From Chryseobacterium aahli (GTDB lineage Bacteria > Bacteroidota > Bacteroidia > Flavobacteriales > Weeksellaceae), in contig NZ_JALDNB010000002.1 of NCBI RefSeq assembly GCF_022699665.1, forward strand, positions 801,597-865,596: a DNA stretch of 64,000 nt, written 5' to 3'. This document shows positions 25,229 to 33,265 of the stretch, piece after piece (position 1 is the first letter of the stretch; each line of letters starts with the position of its first letter). The notes beneath the pieces are model-generated. The model was not told the DNA's origin. It saw nothing but the letters and a program-made list of their open reading frames with translations, and did no database searches. Both the position numbers and the translations under genes were made by a program.

Positions 25229-26090
25229 CTAAAAGTTTATTTAATGCAACTGCAGCCTCACCTAATCTTGGACCGAAACCGGAAACCAATCCTCCGTCCA
25301 TAGCAATAATCTTTTTGTTTTTACCAGCGTTTGTCTGAGAAACACCCGGCATTTTTAATGCACCTTCGTTACCACCAGAACCTTCAAGACCTGTAGAGAA
25401 GAAGAACAATACATCAGGATTTGCTTTTACCACCGCTTCCGGAGTTAAAGGTTTGAAATCTTCAAAATCATTGATTGCGTTTTCACCACCTGCAAGACCA
25501 ATTAATGCAGCCATTGGTGTATTTTTCCCTGAAACCATCATCATATTTCCTCTTGCGTAGATGAACAATACTTTTGGCTTTTTAGCGATAGGCTGTACCT
25601 GCTTTAGATCTGCATCAATTTTATCAGTCAGTTTCTGATAATCTTTATTTCCGATCGCTTTTGCAACGTCGGCGATTAATTTTTTAGTTCCGTCAACGGT
25701 AAATTCCTGCTTGAATAATTCAGTTTTGATTCCTGAAGCTTTGATTTTCCCTAACAGATCAGGATTGATGTCTTTATCAGAAGCTAAAATTAAAGTAGGA
25801 CTTACGGCCATGATCGGCTCAATCGTCATTGATCTTACGTGACCTAAGTTTTTAGCTGTAGCTTTTAAAGATTCCGGATAGGTACTGGTAACGTCTGTTG
25901 CAACAATTTCGTTTTCGTGACCAAGAGCTGCTACAATTTCTGTAATACCACCGCTGATAGAAACTATTTTATTATTTGATTTTGGAGTTTCAGAAGAAAC
26001 TTCAGTTTTATTTTCTGTAGGTTTTTGCGCCTCTTTTTTGCAAGAGTACACTGCCATAAGTACAGATGCTGCAAGGATGAATTTTTTCAT
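25212..26090 (-). CDS. hmuT: Heme-binding periplasmic/lipoprotein component
   Basis: 292 residues. Lipoprotein signal ending VYSC (Cys16), then a polar linker and a class III periplasmic binding protein fold (Peripla_BP_2) beginning IVSISGGITEIVAALGHENEIVATDVTSTYP, with two lobes joined by a long helix. HmuT-type proteins deliver heme to HmuUV. It is encoded 21 nt after hmuY. Confidence 0.92.
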   Translation of the reverse strand: MKKFILAASVLMAVYSCKKEAQKPTENKTEVSSETPKSNNKIVSISGGITEIVAALGHENEIVATDVTSTYPESLKATAKNLGHVRSMTIEPIMAVSPTLILASDKDINPDLLGKIKASGIKTELFKQEFTVDGTKKLIADVAKAIGNKDYQKLTDKIDADLKQVQPIAKKPKVLFIYARGNMMMVSGKNTPMAALIGLAGGENAINDFEDFKPLTPEAVVKANPDVLFFFSTGLEGSGGNEGALKMPGVSQTNAGKNKKIIAMDGGLVSGFGPRLGEAAVALNKLLVESTK

Positions 26091-26111
26091 TTTTATTTAT
26101 TATTTGATTTA

Positions 26112-27197
26112 TTATAAAGGCTTGTATTCGAATTGAGGTCTTCCCCTCTCTCCTGCCGTGTTTGTCAATCTTGTAAATCTTAATTTAAAATAGAAGCCCT
26201 CAGCATCTTTTACAATGTAAAAACGGTCACCATACACTTCAAGTCCATTGGCTCCTACAGGGTTTCTCCAGTTAGCTCCAATGATTCTCTGATCATTTCG
26301 AATAAATTTAGATTGGTCAATATCTGAAGTTTTAAAGTTTGTAAAAGCTTCAACTCCCGAAGATGTGGAAGGAACAATAATTTCGTAAACTGCTGCTCCA
26401 CCAACGTTATTAGTCGTTACAAAATCAGCGTAAATATAACTTCCTGCTCCTATAATTGTATTTGTGAAAACGGTGAAACAGATGTCCCATTTCTTTTTTT
26501 CGGGTTGAATGGTGACTTCACTATTCTTTTTTAGACTTACGAAATTAAAATTGTATGAACTGTTTTTAGTTACTGTTAATTCTTTATGTTGAGTATCATT
26601 CAGGTTGGCATATTTTACTTTATATCCATTTCCCGCTCTTACTATTTGTACTTTCATCCAGCCTCTGTCGTCTCCACCCGTTGCTACAGAACCTGTTGGT
26701 ACGGTTCCTGTGTAAATTTCTTTACCCATATTCACCAGATAGACTGCGTTTTCAGATTCGCTGGCTTTAATCTCTTCTATTGCTGTGCTTCCTGTAGGAA
26801 AATCACCTTTCACATCATCAATGAAAGCAACATTTGAAGGATTAAAATTAGCAACCTGCACCTGTGTTTGCAATACAGAAACACTTGCTTCTGTCACTAA
26901 ATCAATATTGGTAGCATTGGGAATTTTACCTGCTGCCATCATAATTGATGAATTCAACACTACTTTAAATTCGTTTCCTGAATATAATGCAAGATCCCAA
27001 TCTGTTCTTTTGGTAAGAATTTCAGTATCTGTTCCGAAATCAAACCAAACCTGGTTAGGTTGCGTGGCACCTCCAACATTAGGGTCTACTCTAGCTCCGT
27101 CTGAGGGTGCCACCACTACAGGATCTTCGTTATCATTAATACACGACTGAGAAATGAATGAAGCGCCTACTAATAAGCAAAATAGTATTTTTTTCAT
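26112..27197 (-). CDS. hmuY: HmuY-family heme-binding lipoprotein
   Basis: 361 residues. Lipoprotein signal ending SQSC (about Cys19). HmuY-family segments: NQVWFDFGTDTEI, TDWDLALYSGNEF, KKKWDICFTVFTN and a C-terminal EGFYFKLRFTRL. HmuY of Porphyromonas captures heme at the cell surface and passes it to its TonB receptor. It lies 10 nt after the receptor gene, the same pairing as hmuY-hmuR. A secreted paralogue is encoded at 30590-31876. Confidence 0.88.
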   Translation of the reverse strand: MKKILFCLLVGASFISQSCINDNEDPVVVAPSDGARVDPNVGGATQPNQVWFDFGTDTEILTKRTDWDLALYSGNEFKVVLNSSIMMAAGKIPNATNIDLVTEASVSVLQTQVQVANFNPSNVAFIDDVKGDFPTGSTAIEEIKASESENAVYLVNMGKEIYTGTVPTGSVATGGDDRGWMKVQIVRAGNGYKVKYANLNDTQHKELTVTKNSSYNFNFVSLKKNSEVTIQPEKKKWDICFTVFTNTIIGAGSYIYADFVTTNNVGGAAVYEIIVPSTSSGVEAFTNFKTSDIDQSKFIRNDQRIIGANWRNPVGANGLEVYGDRFYIVKDAEGFYFKLRFTRLTNTAGERGRPQFEYKPL

Positions 27198-27207
27198 TTT
27201 AATGTAT

Positions 27208-29343
27208 TTAAAAATTATAATTTAATCTGGCGAAGTAACTTCTACCATAGAACAGATTCTGCTGATCTCTAGGTCCATTATGAGAATTTCCAGCCTGTAC
27301 GGTATTTCTGACGCTTGTAACATCAAAAATGTTTTTTATTCCTAAGCTCAGTTCCAAATGGTTCTTGAAAAACGGTTGACTTAATGTAAAGTTCAGCATA
27401 TTAAAATCACCTATTTCACCTAATACATATTGTCCAGGATCTTTTGCATCCTGAGCATTTGTTCTTAAAGTATATTTTCTCTGCTCGCCAGTATATTTGT
27501 AGTAAAGAGCAAACAATGTTTTGGTATTTTGTAATGTATAATTAGCTGCAAAATTTGCTTCAGCATAATAATTAAAATCATTAGGAGAAGAAATATTACC
27601 TGAATTCAGAGATTGAGAGATTCCCATTACCGAAACTCCTGCGTTAAGCGACAAATCGCCTTTTCTTACATTAATGCCACCTCCGAATAATACAGATCTA
27701 TAATTATCAACATTCAGATAAGTGATCTGTAATGGGCTGTTGTTGACCACCACATCTTCGATTCTGTTTTGTACATCAAGATACATCCCCGATGCACTGA
27801 AATTAAACTTCCAATCGTTTGATAAAGTAGTTGTATAATCCCAAAACACACTTGCAGAATACCCTTTTTCAGGCTTTAACGCTTCGTTTCCTCTGATATC
27901 ATGATTATTGTCAACTACATAAGTATACAATTCATCATACGTAGGAAATCTGTTTGCTGTTCCGAAAACGGTACGGATATCCGAATTTTCTGACGTTCTG
28001 AATCTGAAAGTCGTTGAATAATTATATTGAGAATCAAATTTATCACTCAATGCCAATCTTACACCGGGACGGAATGAAAACCAATCAACCACATTCCATT
28101 CTGCTGATAGGAAATTTGCATAATTGAAAATCGATCTTTCGATGCTTCTTCCGTTATTATTGCTTTCAAAAGTGCTTGCGTCAGCAAATCCTTTTGTTCT
28201 GTCTAGTTCGTAACCAAGCTGGAAATTGATTTTTTCGCTGTTTAAGAAATTACTGAACATTCCTCTTGAATACAAGACATCAGATTTGAAGAAAGTTTTT
28301 TCAGAATCTCTTGACAATTCCGTTCTGTTTGGAACATCATAAAGGTAATCCTGAGATTTTCTTTCCTGAGTTTGATAAGAAAAATCACCATTGTAATTTA
28401 TTCTTCCCAATTTGGTCTGAATATTAAACTGGTGAATCCATCTCTCAGTATTGTAGTCTATATCATTCGAACTGTAGGTTCTGTTTCCGCCACCAAGATA
28501 ATCTTCAACCACTAAAGGATTGTAGTAGTTTATTTTTTCTGTAAGGTAATTTAATTTATAAAAAAAGCTTGTGTGACCTTTTCCGTATCTGATGGTTCCG
28601 TTGGTTGTCAGCATGTCTTTTGGCTGCCATTCGTACCCACGGTTTCCGTCATTGCTTTCGCTAAAATATTTGTACCCGTTATAATTACCTTTATAGCCCT
28701 GAAAATCATTATGATTGATATCTGCAGTAACAGACCAGTTATCATTAATTTTATATCCAAGGTTCAAAGACTGAATGTGGCGGCCATTTCCTTTTTTGAA
28801 CCAGTCGTAATCTTTACCAACTGTTTCTTCCTGTACAGAGGCAATGGCTGTAAATTTCTTTCCGTAATTTTTCTTGGTAATGATATTGATCACTCCTGCA
28901 ACCGCATTATTACCATATTCTACACCCATAGATCCCTTTACGACCTCAATTCTTTCAATATTATTAACATTAATTTTGGTAAGATCTACCAAATTCCCCA
29001 TTCCCTCGTCACTTACCACGGGAATATTATCTATTAGGATTTTAGTGTACTCCCCACTTAATCCCATAATATTTGCACTTGAATTTCCCGAACCTCTGCT
29101 TGGCTCTATTAAGATATTTAGATTTTGATTAAGAACTTCTGCAACGTTTGTTACTGCCATATTTTTAATCTGCTGCGCATCTATGACCTCAACTTTATAA
29201 ATAGATTTATTGATAGACTGCTGCATGTATTGTCCGGTGATGACAACTTCTTCTATTTTTTTCTGATTGAGAGAATCTTTTTCCTGTGCATTAATGATAA
29301 CGAAACCAGATAATAACACAATAGAAAACACTTTCTTCTTCAT
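27208..29343 (-). CDS. TonB-dependent heme receptor (HmuR-like)
   Basis: 711 residues with a signal peptide (1-19, INAQ). TonB-box-like EEVVITG lies near residue 33, a plug domain at about 45-165 (NVAEVLNQNLNI, GMGNLVDLTKINVNNIERIEVVKG) and a 22-strand-type barrel ending in Phe (RLNYNF). First gene of the operon receptor-hmuY-hmuTUV-methyltransferase-hmuS, so heme or a heme-protein is the likely ligand. The promoter carries a -7 box and the 23-bp element shared with the two plus-strand genes. Confidence 0.9.
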   Translation of the reverse strand: MKKKVFSIVLLSGFVIINAQEKDSLNQKKIEEVVITGQYMQQSINKSIYKVEVIDAQQIKNMAVTNVAEVLNQNLNILIEPSRGSGNSSANIMGLSGEYTKILIDNIPVVSDEGMGNLVDLTKINVNNIERIEVVKGSMGVEYGNNAVAGVINIITKKNYGKKFTAIASVQEETVGKDYDWFKKGNGRHIQSLNLGYKINDNWSVTADINHNDFQGYKGNYNGYKYFSESNDGNRGYEWQPKDMLTTNGTIRYGKGHTSFFYKLNYLTEKINYYNPLVVEDYLGGGNRTYSSNDIDYNTERWIHQFNIQTKLGRINYNGDFSYQTQERKSQDYLYDVPNRTELSRDSEKTFFKSDVLYSRGMFSNFLNSEKINFQLGYELDRTKGFADASTFESNNNGRSIERSIFNYANFLSAEWNVVDWFSFRPGVRLALSDKFDSQYNYSTTFRFRTSENSDIRTVFGTANRFPTYDELYTYVVDNNHDIRGNEALKPEKGYSASVFWDYTTTLSNDWKFNFSASGMYLDVQNRIEDVVVNNSPLQITYLNVDNYRSVLFGGGINVRKGDLSLNAGVSVMGISQSLNSGNISSPNDFNYYAEANFAANYTLQNTKTLFALYYKYTGEQRKYTLRTNAQDAKDPGQYVLGEIGDFNMLNFTLSQPFFKNHLELSLGIKNIFDVTSVRNTVQAGNSHNGPRDQQNLFYGRSYFARLNYNF

Positions 29344-29359
29344 AGATTCAAATTTTTGA

Positions 29360-29367
29360 CAAATATA
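29360..29367 (-). promoter_or_regulatory. -7 box of the heme operon promoter
   Basis: Reads TATATTTG on the minus strand, 16 nt upstream of the receptor ATG. A shared 23-bp element sits 5 nt further upstream (29373-29395). Confidence 0.6.
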
Positions 29368-29372
29368 ATATT

Positions 29373-29395
29373 TTATTTAGAATAGATAAAAATAA
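29373..29395 (-). promoter_or_regulatory. Putative iron-responsive operator, copy A
   Basis: 23-bp element with perfect half-site TTATTTAGAAT (plus strand) and a degenerate second half. It occupies the spacer region 5 nt upstream of the -7 box. The same half-site is found at two promoters on the plus strand. Assignment to Fur or a similar metal regulator is an inference. Confidence 0.5.
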
Positions 29396-29535
29396 ACAAT
29401 AATTAAAAAAGATGATTTATCCCAAGTGATGTATGATAGCATTAATTCGAAAATGATAACTGATTTTAAATTAATTCTTTTAAACGATTATAAATAATTT
29501 TTAAGAGACTGAAAAAACAAACAAAAGTCATTGTT

Positions 29536-29558
29536 TTATTTAGAACAATTAAAAACAA
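29536..29558 (+). promoter_or_regulatory. Putative iron-responsive operator, copy B
   Basis: 23-bp element beginning TTATTTAGAAC and ending AAAAACAA, identical to copy C at 22 of 23 positions and placed 5 nt upstream of the -7 box at 29564. Confidence 0.5.
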
Positions 29559-29563
29559 ATGTT

Positions 29564-29571
29564 TATTTTTG
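29564..29571 (+). promoter_or_regulatory. -7 box for the T9SS gene at 29598
   Basis: TATTTTTG, an exact TAnnTTTG match, 26 nt before the ATG. Confidence 0.6.
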
Positions 29572-29597
29572 CATCATAAATTAAAATAATAGAAAAA

Positions 29598-30389
29598 ATG
29601 AAATTAAAATTACTTTTTGCAGGATTGGTTTTTTCAGCTATTACAGCAAATGCTCAAGTTGCAACTCTTAACGAAACTTTTGAATCCTTTACAACAGGAA
29701 TACCAGCTGCTTGGCCGCAAAGTGGTTGGTCTAAAATTGTAAGTACAACAACACCAAGAGTATACGCAGATGGCACCGCTGATAAATATGCACAGATGTA
29801 TGCATTTTTCTTCCCAGGAGTTCCAGCGTATTTAGTTACACCTCAAATTGTGACACCAGATGGTACAAAATCAATTAAATTCAATTACGCACTTACAACA
29901 GGATCAGCTGGAGCAGGAACTTTACAAGTTGGTTTAGTGTCTGACAATACAACAGCAGGAGCACCTTCATTTACTGCAATCAGTCCGGTTTATAATGTCA
30001 CTTCTATTACTGAACAAACTGTGACTGTTACGGTTCCTGCATCAACTGCACAATATATTGCTTTCAAATTTGTCGGTGGTGTTGAACATGCAGCTGTTTT
30101 GGTAGATGACATCATTTATGATACAACTTCTGTTTTGGGTACTTCAGATGCTGTAAAATCTGCAGATCAAATAAGTTTTGCTGCTAACACACAAAACACA
30201 GCACTTCAGTTCGTAGGTAAAGTACAGCCTAAAACTGTAGAAATTTACTCTGCAGCAGGACAGCAGGTTGCTGCCGGTAAAGTAAACAATGGTCAATTTG
30301 ATATCACTTCTTTTCAATCAGGAGTTTATTATATCCTTATTGAGACTACAGAAGGTAAAGCTATAAAATCTAAATTTATCAAAAAATAA
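29598..30389 (+). CDS. T9SS-secreted protein, choice-of-anchor-J-like
   Basis: 263 residues. Signal peptide 1-19 (ANAQ). Residues about 25-175 form a beta-sandwich resembling choice-of-anchor J/cleaved adhesin domains (LNETFESFTTGIPAAWPQSG, VTPQIVTPDGTKSIKFNY). A type A sorting domain follows (about 190-263, VEIYSAAGQQV, SGVYYILIET, KFIKK end). It should be exported by the type IX system. It shares its promoter element with the HmuY paralogue downstream and the divergent heme operon, so a role linked to heme or iron scarcity is plausible. The ligand is unknown. Confidence 0.82.
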   Translation: MKLKLLFAGLVFSAITANAQVATLNETFESFTTGIPAAWPQSGWSKIVSTTTPRVYADGTADKYAQMYAFFFPGVPAYLVTPQIVTPDGTKSIKFNYALTTGSAGAGTLQVGLVSDNTTAGAPSFTAISPVYNVTSITEQTVTVTVPASTAQYIAFKFVGGVEHAAVLVDDIIYDTTSVLGTSDAVKSADQISFAANTQNTALQFVGKVQPKTVEIYSAAGQQVAAGKVNNGQFDITSFQSGVYYILIETTEGKAIKSKFIKK

Positions 30390-30410
30390 GCTTATAAATT
30401 TAAGGATAAA

Positions 30411-30440
30411 AAAGGTTGATAAAATAAATTATCAACCTTT
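30411..30440 (+). terminator. Terminator-like hairpin after the T9SS gene
   Basis: 12-bp perfect stem AAAGGTTGATAA/TTATCAACCTTT with a 6-nt loop, 21 nt after the stop codon. The downstream T tract is weak. Confidence 0.6.
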
Positions 30441-30524
30441 CTTCATTATAAAACTTTATAATACAGCAGATTATGAATAATAAATTAATTTAAATAATAA
30501 CGAAACACGATAAATATCATGTTT

Positions 30525-30547
30525 TTATTTAGAATAATTAAAAACAA
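30525..30547 (+). promoter_or_regulatory. Putative iron-responsive operator, copy C
   Basis: 23-bp element (TTATTTAGAAT, one base, then the half ending AAAAACAA), 22/23 identical to copy B and again 5 nt upstream of a -7 box (30553). Confidence 0.5.
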
Positions 30548-30552
30548 TTATT

Positions 30553-30573
30553 TAGTTTTGTAGAATAATTCTA
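30553..30573 (+). promoter_or_regulatory. -7 box and palindromic operator of the secreted HmuY gene
   Basis: TAGTTTTG (30553-30560) is an exact TAnnTTTG match. It is followed at once by the palindrome TAGAATAATTCTA (30561-30573), which contains the same TAGAAT half-site as the upstream element in both orientations, so this promoter may have two operator sites. Confidence 0.5.
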
Positions 30574-30589
30574 AATAAGAGATTAAGTT

Positions 30590-31876
30590 ATGAAGACAAA
30601 ATTATTTTTTGCATCATTATTAGCATTAACAGTACAGCAAACTGTCTTGGCTCAAACAGATGCAAACGGTTATACAACAGCAAATGTAACAATGGGTAGC
30701 GGATATGCCAATAGAGTATTCTTTGATCTTTCTGCAAACAATTCAGTTTCTCAAGTAGGTGACAATTGGGATATTGCTTTCTACAGAAATAACGCAATGG
30801 ACAAAGGAGTAAAAATAAATGATGCTAAAAACGTTACTGTTTACGAAGCTTCAGGTGTTGCTGCTGACTTTGATTCGGTGAATCCTTCTCAAATTGGAAC
30901 TTGGGGAACGCCTTTATACAATCCAGATCTGACAAATCGTTTACAGGACGGAGCATTTGATACAGCTACTAAAGCTCCGGCAGGACCCTTAAATTATGGT
31001 TGGGGAACCTACAACATTGGCACACACACGGTAAATGGAAATGTGACTTTTGTATTGGACTATGGTAATAATAATTACATTAAATTTTTCATCACATCTT
31101 TCGCTAATGGCTATACTTTCAAATATGCTGTTTGGAACGGAAGCTCATGGAGTGCGACCCAGACTAAAGCTCTTCCTAATGGAACTGATGATGCTTACTT
31201 TAATTATTTCTCTTTTACTACTGGCGAAAAGGTTTTAAATATGGAGCCACCAAAAGCAAATTGGGACTTGATGTTTACGAGATACTACACATTCTACATG
31301 AATACGATGATGTATAAAATGGCAGGTGTACTGCAGAGCCCAAGCGTAACTGTAGCAAAAGTACAACCCGAAACACAGGAAACTGCGACTTCAACATTAC
31401 CTGCATCTACCTCATTTTCAAATAATATTGCAACCATTGGCCACTCTTGGAAACCTACAACAGGATTTTACACAGATGTTGTTTACTATATAAAACAAGG
31501 ATCAGAATATTACAGAATGTATTTCATTTCTAATGGTGGTACAGGAACAGGTAATATGTATTTTAAATACAAAAATATTACCTCAGTTCTTGGTGTAACA
31601 GAAGTCGGTAAAAAAGCATCTTTCGGAATTTATCCCAATCCTACAACTTCAGATAAAAGAGTTACCGTTTTGTATGATGTGAAAGAAAAAGCTGGTAATA
31701 AAGGCAACGTAGAAGTTTATGACCTTACAGGAAAGAGAGTTCATCAGTCTGAATTGACAAATCATGCAGGTTTCTACAAACAAGAACTGAACTTATCTCA
31801 TCTTCCAGCTGGAAATTACATCGTGAAAATCACTTTTGGCGGACAAACAGAAACCAAAAAATTAATCATAAAATAA
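30590..31876 (+). CDS. HmuY-family protein with T9SS type A sorting domain
   Basis: 428 residues. Signal peptide 1-21 (VLAQ). HmuY-like body at about 40-345: NRVFFDLSANNSV, DNWDIAFYRNNAM, KANWDLMFTRYYTFY and a closing SEYYRMYFISNGG, parallel to the lipoprotein at 26112. Residues about 350-428 are a sorting domain (FGIYPNPTTSDKRVTV, DLTGKRVHQS, KKLIIK end). The protein would leave the cell surface, or be fixed to it, through T9SS rather than as a lipoprotein. A heme scavenger is likely from family and locus. Confidence 0.85.
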   Translation: MKTKLFFASLLALTVQQTVLAQTDANGYTTANVTMGSGYANRVFFDLSANNSVSQVGDNWDIAFYRNNAMDKGVKINDAKNVTVYEASGVAADFDSVNPSQIGTWGTPLYNPDLTNRLQDGAFDTATKAPAGPLNYGWGTYNIGTHTVNGNVTFVLDYGNNNYIKFFITSFANGYTFKYAVWNGSSWSATQTKALPNGTDDAYFNYFSFTTGEKVLNMEPPKANWDLMFTRYYTFYMNTMMYKMAGVLQSPSVTVAKVQPETQETATSTLPASTSFSNNIATIGHSWKPTTGFYTDVVYYIKQGSEYYRMYFISNGGTGTGNMYFKYKNITSVLGVTEVGKKASFGIYPNPTTSDKRVTVLYDVKEKAGNKGNVEVYDLTGKRVHQSELTNHAGFYKQELNLSHLPAGNYIVKITFGGQTETKKLIIK

Positions 31877-31948
31877 ATGAGATTTAAAAACTGACAATTG
31901 GTTTTTTAAAATTCATTTTTAAAAATAATACTTTCTATTTTTTCTATA

Positions 31949-31981
31949 AAAGGCAGTTTCATTATTTACGAAACTGCCTTT
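31949..31981. terminator. Bidirectional terminator between convergent genes
   Basis: 12-bp perfect stem AAAGGCAGTTTC/GAAACTGCCTTT with a 9-nt loop. It serves the plus-strand HmuY gene and the minus-strand monooxygenase gene. Confidence 0.75.
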
Positions 31982-32004
31982 ACATTTTTATATTATAAGC
32001 CAAA

Positions 32005-32295
32005 TTAATATATTTTAAAACCTTTATAAACCTGTGCTGTTTCGGTTAAAATTTTTGAAGTATTTTTTCTGAATTCAAAAAGATGATCTGTTCCGTTGTG
32101 ACGGTTGTGATGTTCTGCACTTTCCCATAATTCGATTAGGAAAAAAGTTCCTTTTTGTTCGTTATCTTCAATCAATTCGTACTGCAGACATCCTTCTTCT
32201 TTTCTTGTTTCTCTCACCAGTTTCTGAAAAAGCTCAACGGCTTCCATCAGATTATTTTCATTAAACTTGAAAAGTGCAACTATATGTAAATTCAT
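32005..32295 (-). CDS. Antibiotic biosynthesis monooxygenase-domain protein (YgiN-like)
   Basis: 96 residues, ABM ferredoxin-like fold: HIVALFKFNEN, EEGCLQYELIEDNEQKGTFFLIELWESAEHHNRHN. Members include quinol monooxygenase YgiN and, in other branches, heme monooxygenases of the IsdG type. The Asn/Trp/His heme-degrading triad is not clearly present (a Trp occurs in ELWES), so a quinol monooxygenase-like role is the safer guess despite the nearby heme genes. Confidence 0.8.
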   Translation of the reverse strand: MNLHIVALFKFNENNLMEAVELFQKLVRETRKEEGCLQYELIEDNEQKGTFFLIELWESAEHHNRHNGTDHLFEFRKNTSKILTETAQVYKGFKIY

Positions 32296-32379
32296 GTGTT
32301 AATTTTAGGCTGTAAATGTAAAATAATTTTAAAATTGATTTCATCATTCATGTCCTAAATTTATCACAAAATTTAATGT

Positions 32380-33264
32380 TTAAAAGATAGATTTGTAAAT
32401 AGTAACTGAACTCATGATAATCACCAAACTTCCGATGATGATAAACATTTTGTTCACGGGAAGTTTTGCGGTGAGCATTGCCGAAAAGGGTGCAGTGATG
32501 ATTCCTCCAAACAAGAGACCGAGAATAATATTCCAGTGCTGAATTCCTAATGTAAAGAAAAAAGTGATTGCTGCAGTGATCGTTAAAATAAATTTCGCAA
32601 CCGTTGAACTTCCTACAGCAAATCTCGGAGTAAAAGAATTTTTAATTAAAGTTCCGGTTACTAAAGGTCCCCAGCCACCGCCGGCAAAAGAATCTATAAA
32701 CCCTCCAATAACGCCGAGCCTTGTAAGATTAGTCTTTCTTTTCAAAGCTTTATTCTGTTTGGGTCTAAAAGCATTCGATAAAATCTGAAAACCCAGATAC
32801 AAAGTATAAAAGGCGATAACCGTTTTTGTAATTTTAGAATAATATTCACCTACATAAGTGAGACATAATGCACCGATAATTGCACCGATCACCGCAGGAA
32901 TTGCGAGTTTTTTCACCAAACTTTTGCTCACATTTTTAAGTCTAATATGACTAATACTTCCTGCTGCGGTCGTAAAACTTTCTGCAGAATGTATACTTGC
33001 ACTCACAATATGTGGCGGAATATTCAGAAAAAGAAGTGTGGTCGTACAGATTACACCATACCCCATTCCCATTGATCCTGCGACGATTTCTGCTAAAACC
33101 CCTACCAAAAGCATCCAGTAAAAAATGTAATTATCTTTGGCTAAAATCATCTGAAGTTCATCCAGATAACCCAAATTATAAAGAATTCCTGATACAATTA
33201 GGAGAACTGCAGCAGTAGCAAAAAGTACATTCAGCCTGATCTGAATTTTTCGTGAGATTACCAT
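32380..33264 (-). CDS. TauE/SafE-family (TSUP) sulfite/anion exporter
   Basis: 294 residues with about eight transmembrane helices and TSUP features: GSMGMGYGVICTT near residue 63 and the repeat GGFIDSFAGGGWGPLVTGTL near 190. These proteins move sulfite, sulfoacetate or related anions across the inner membrane. Position directly after cysN (1-nt gap) points to sulfite or sulfate handling. Last gene of the sulfur operon. Confidence 0.88.
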   Translation of the reverse strand: MVISRKIQIRLNVLFATAAVLLIVSGILYNLGYLDELQMILAKDNYIFYWMLLVGVLAEIVAGSMGMGYGVICTTTLLFLNIPPHIVSASIHSAESFTTAAGSISHIRLKNVSKSLVKKLAIPAVIGAIIGALCLTYVGEYYSKITKTVIAFYTLYLGFQILSNAFRPKQNKALKRKTNLTRLGVIGGFIDSFAGGGWGPLVTGTLIKNSFTPRFAVGSSTVAKFILTITAAITFFFTLGIQHWNIILGLLFGGIITAPFSAMLTAKLPVNKMFIIIGSLVIIMSSVTIYKSIF

Positions 33265-33265
33265 T

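Noticed and set aside
28573..29037. Open frame of 154 codons on the plus strand
   Set aside because: It is antisense to the plug region of the heme receptor and has no family resemblance; treated as a shadow.
32005..32295. IsdG-type heme oxygenase assignment for the ABM-domain protein
   Set aside because: Location near heme genes is suggestive, but the Asn/Trp/His catalytic triad could not be confirmed and a terminator separates it from the heme island.
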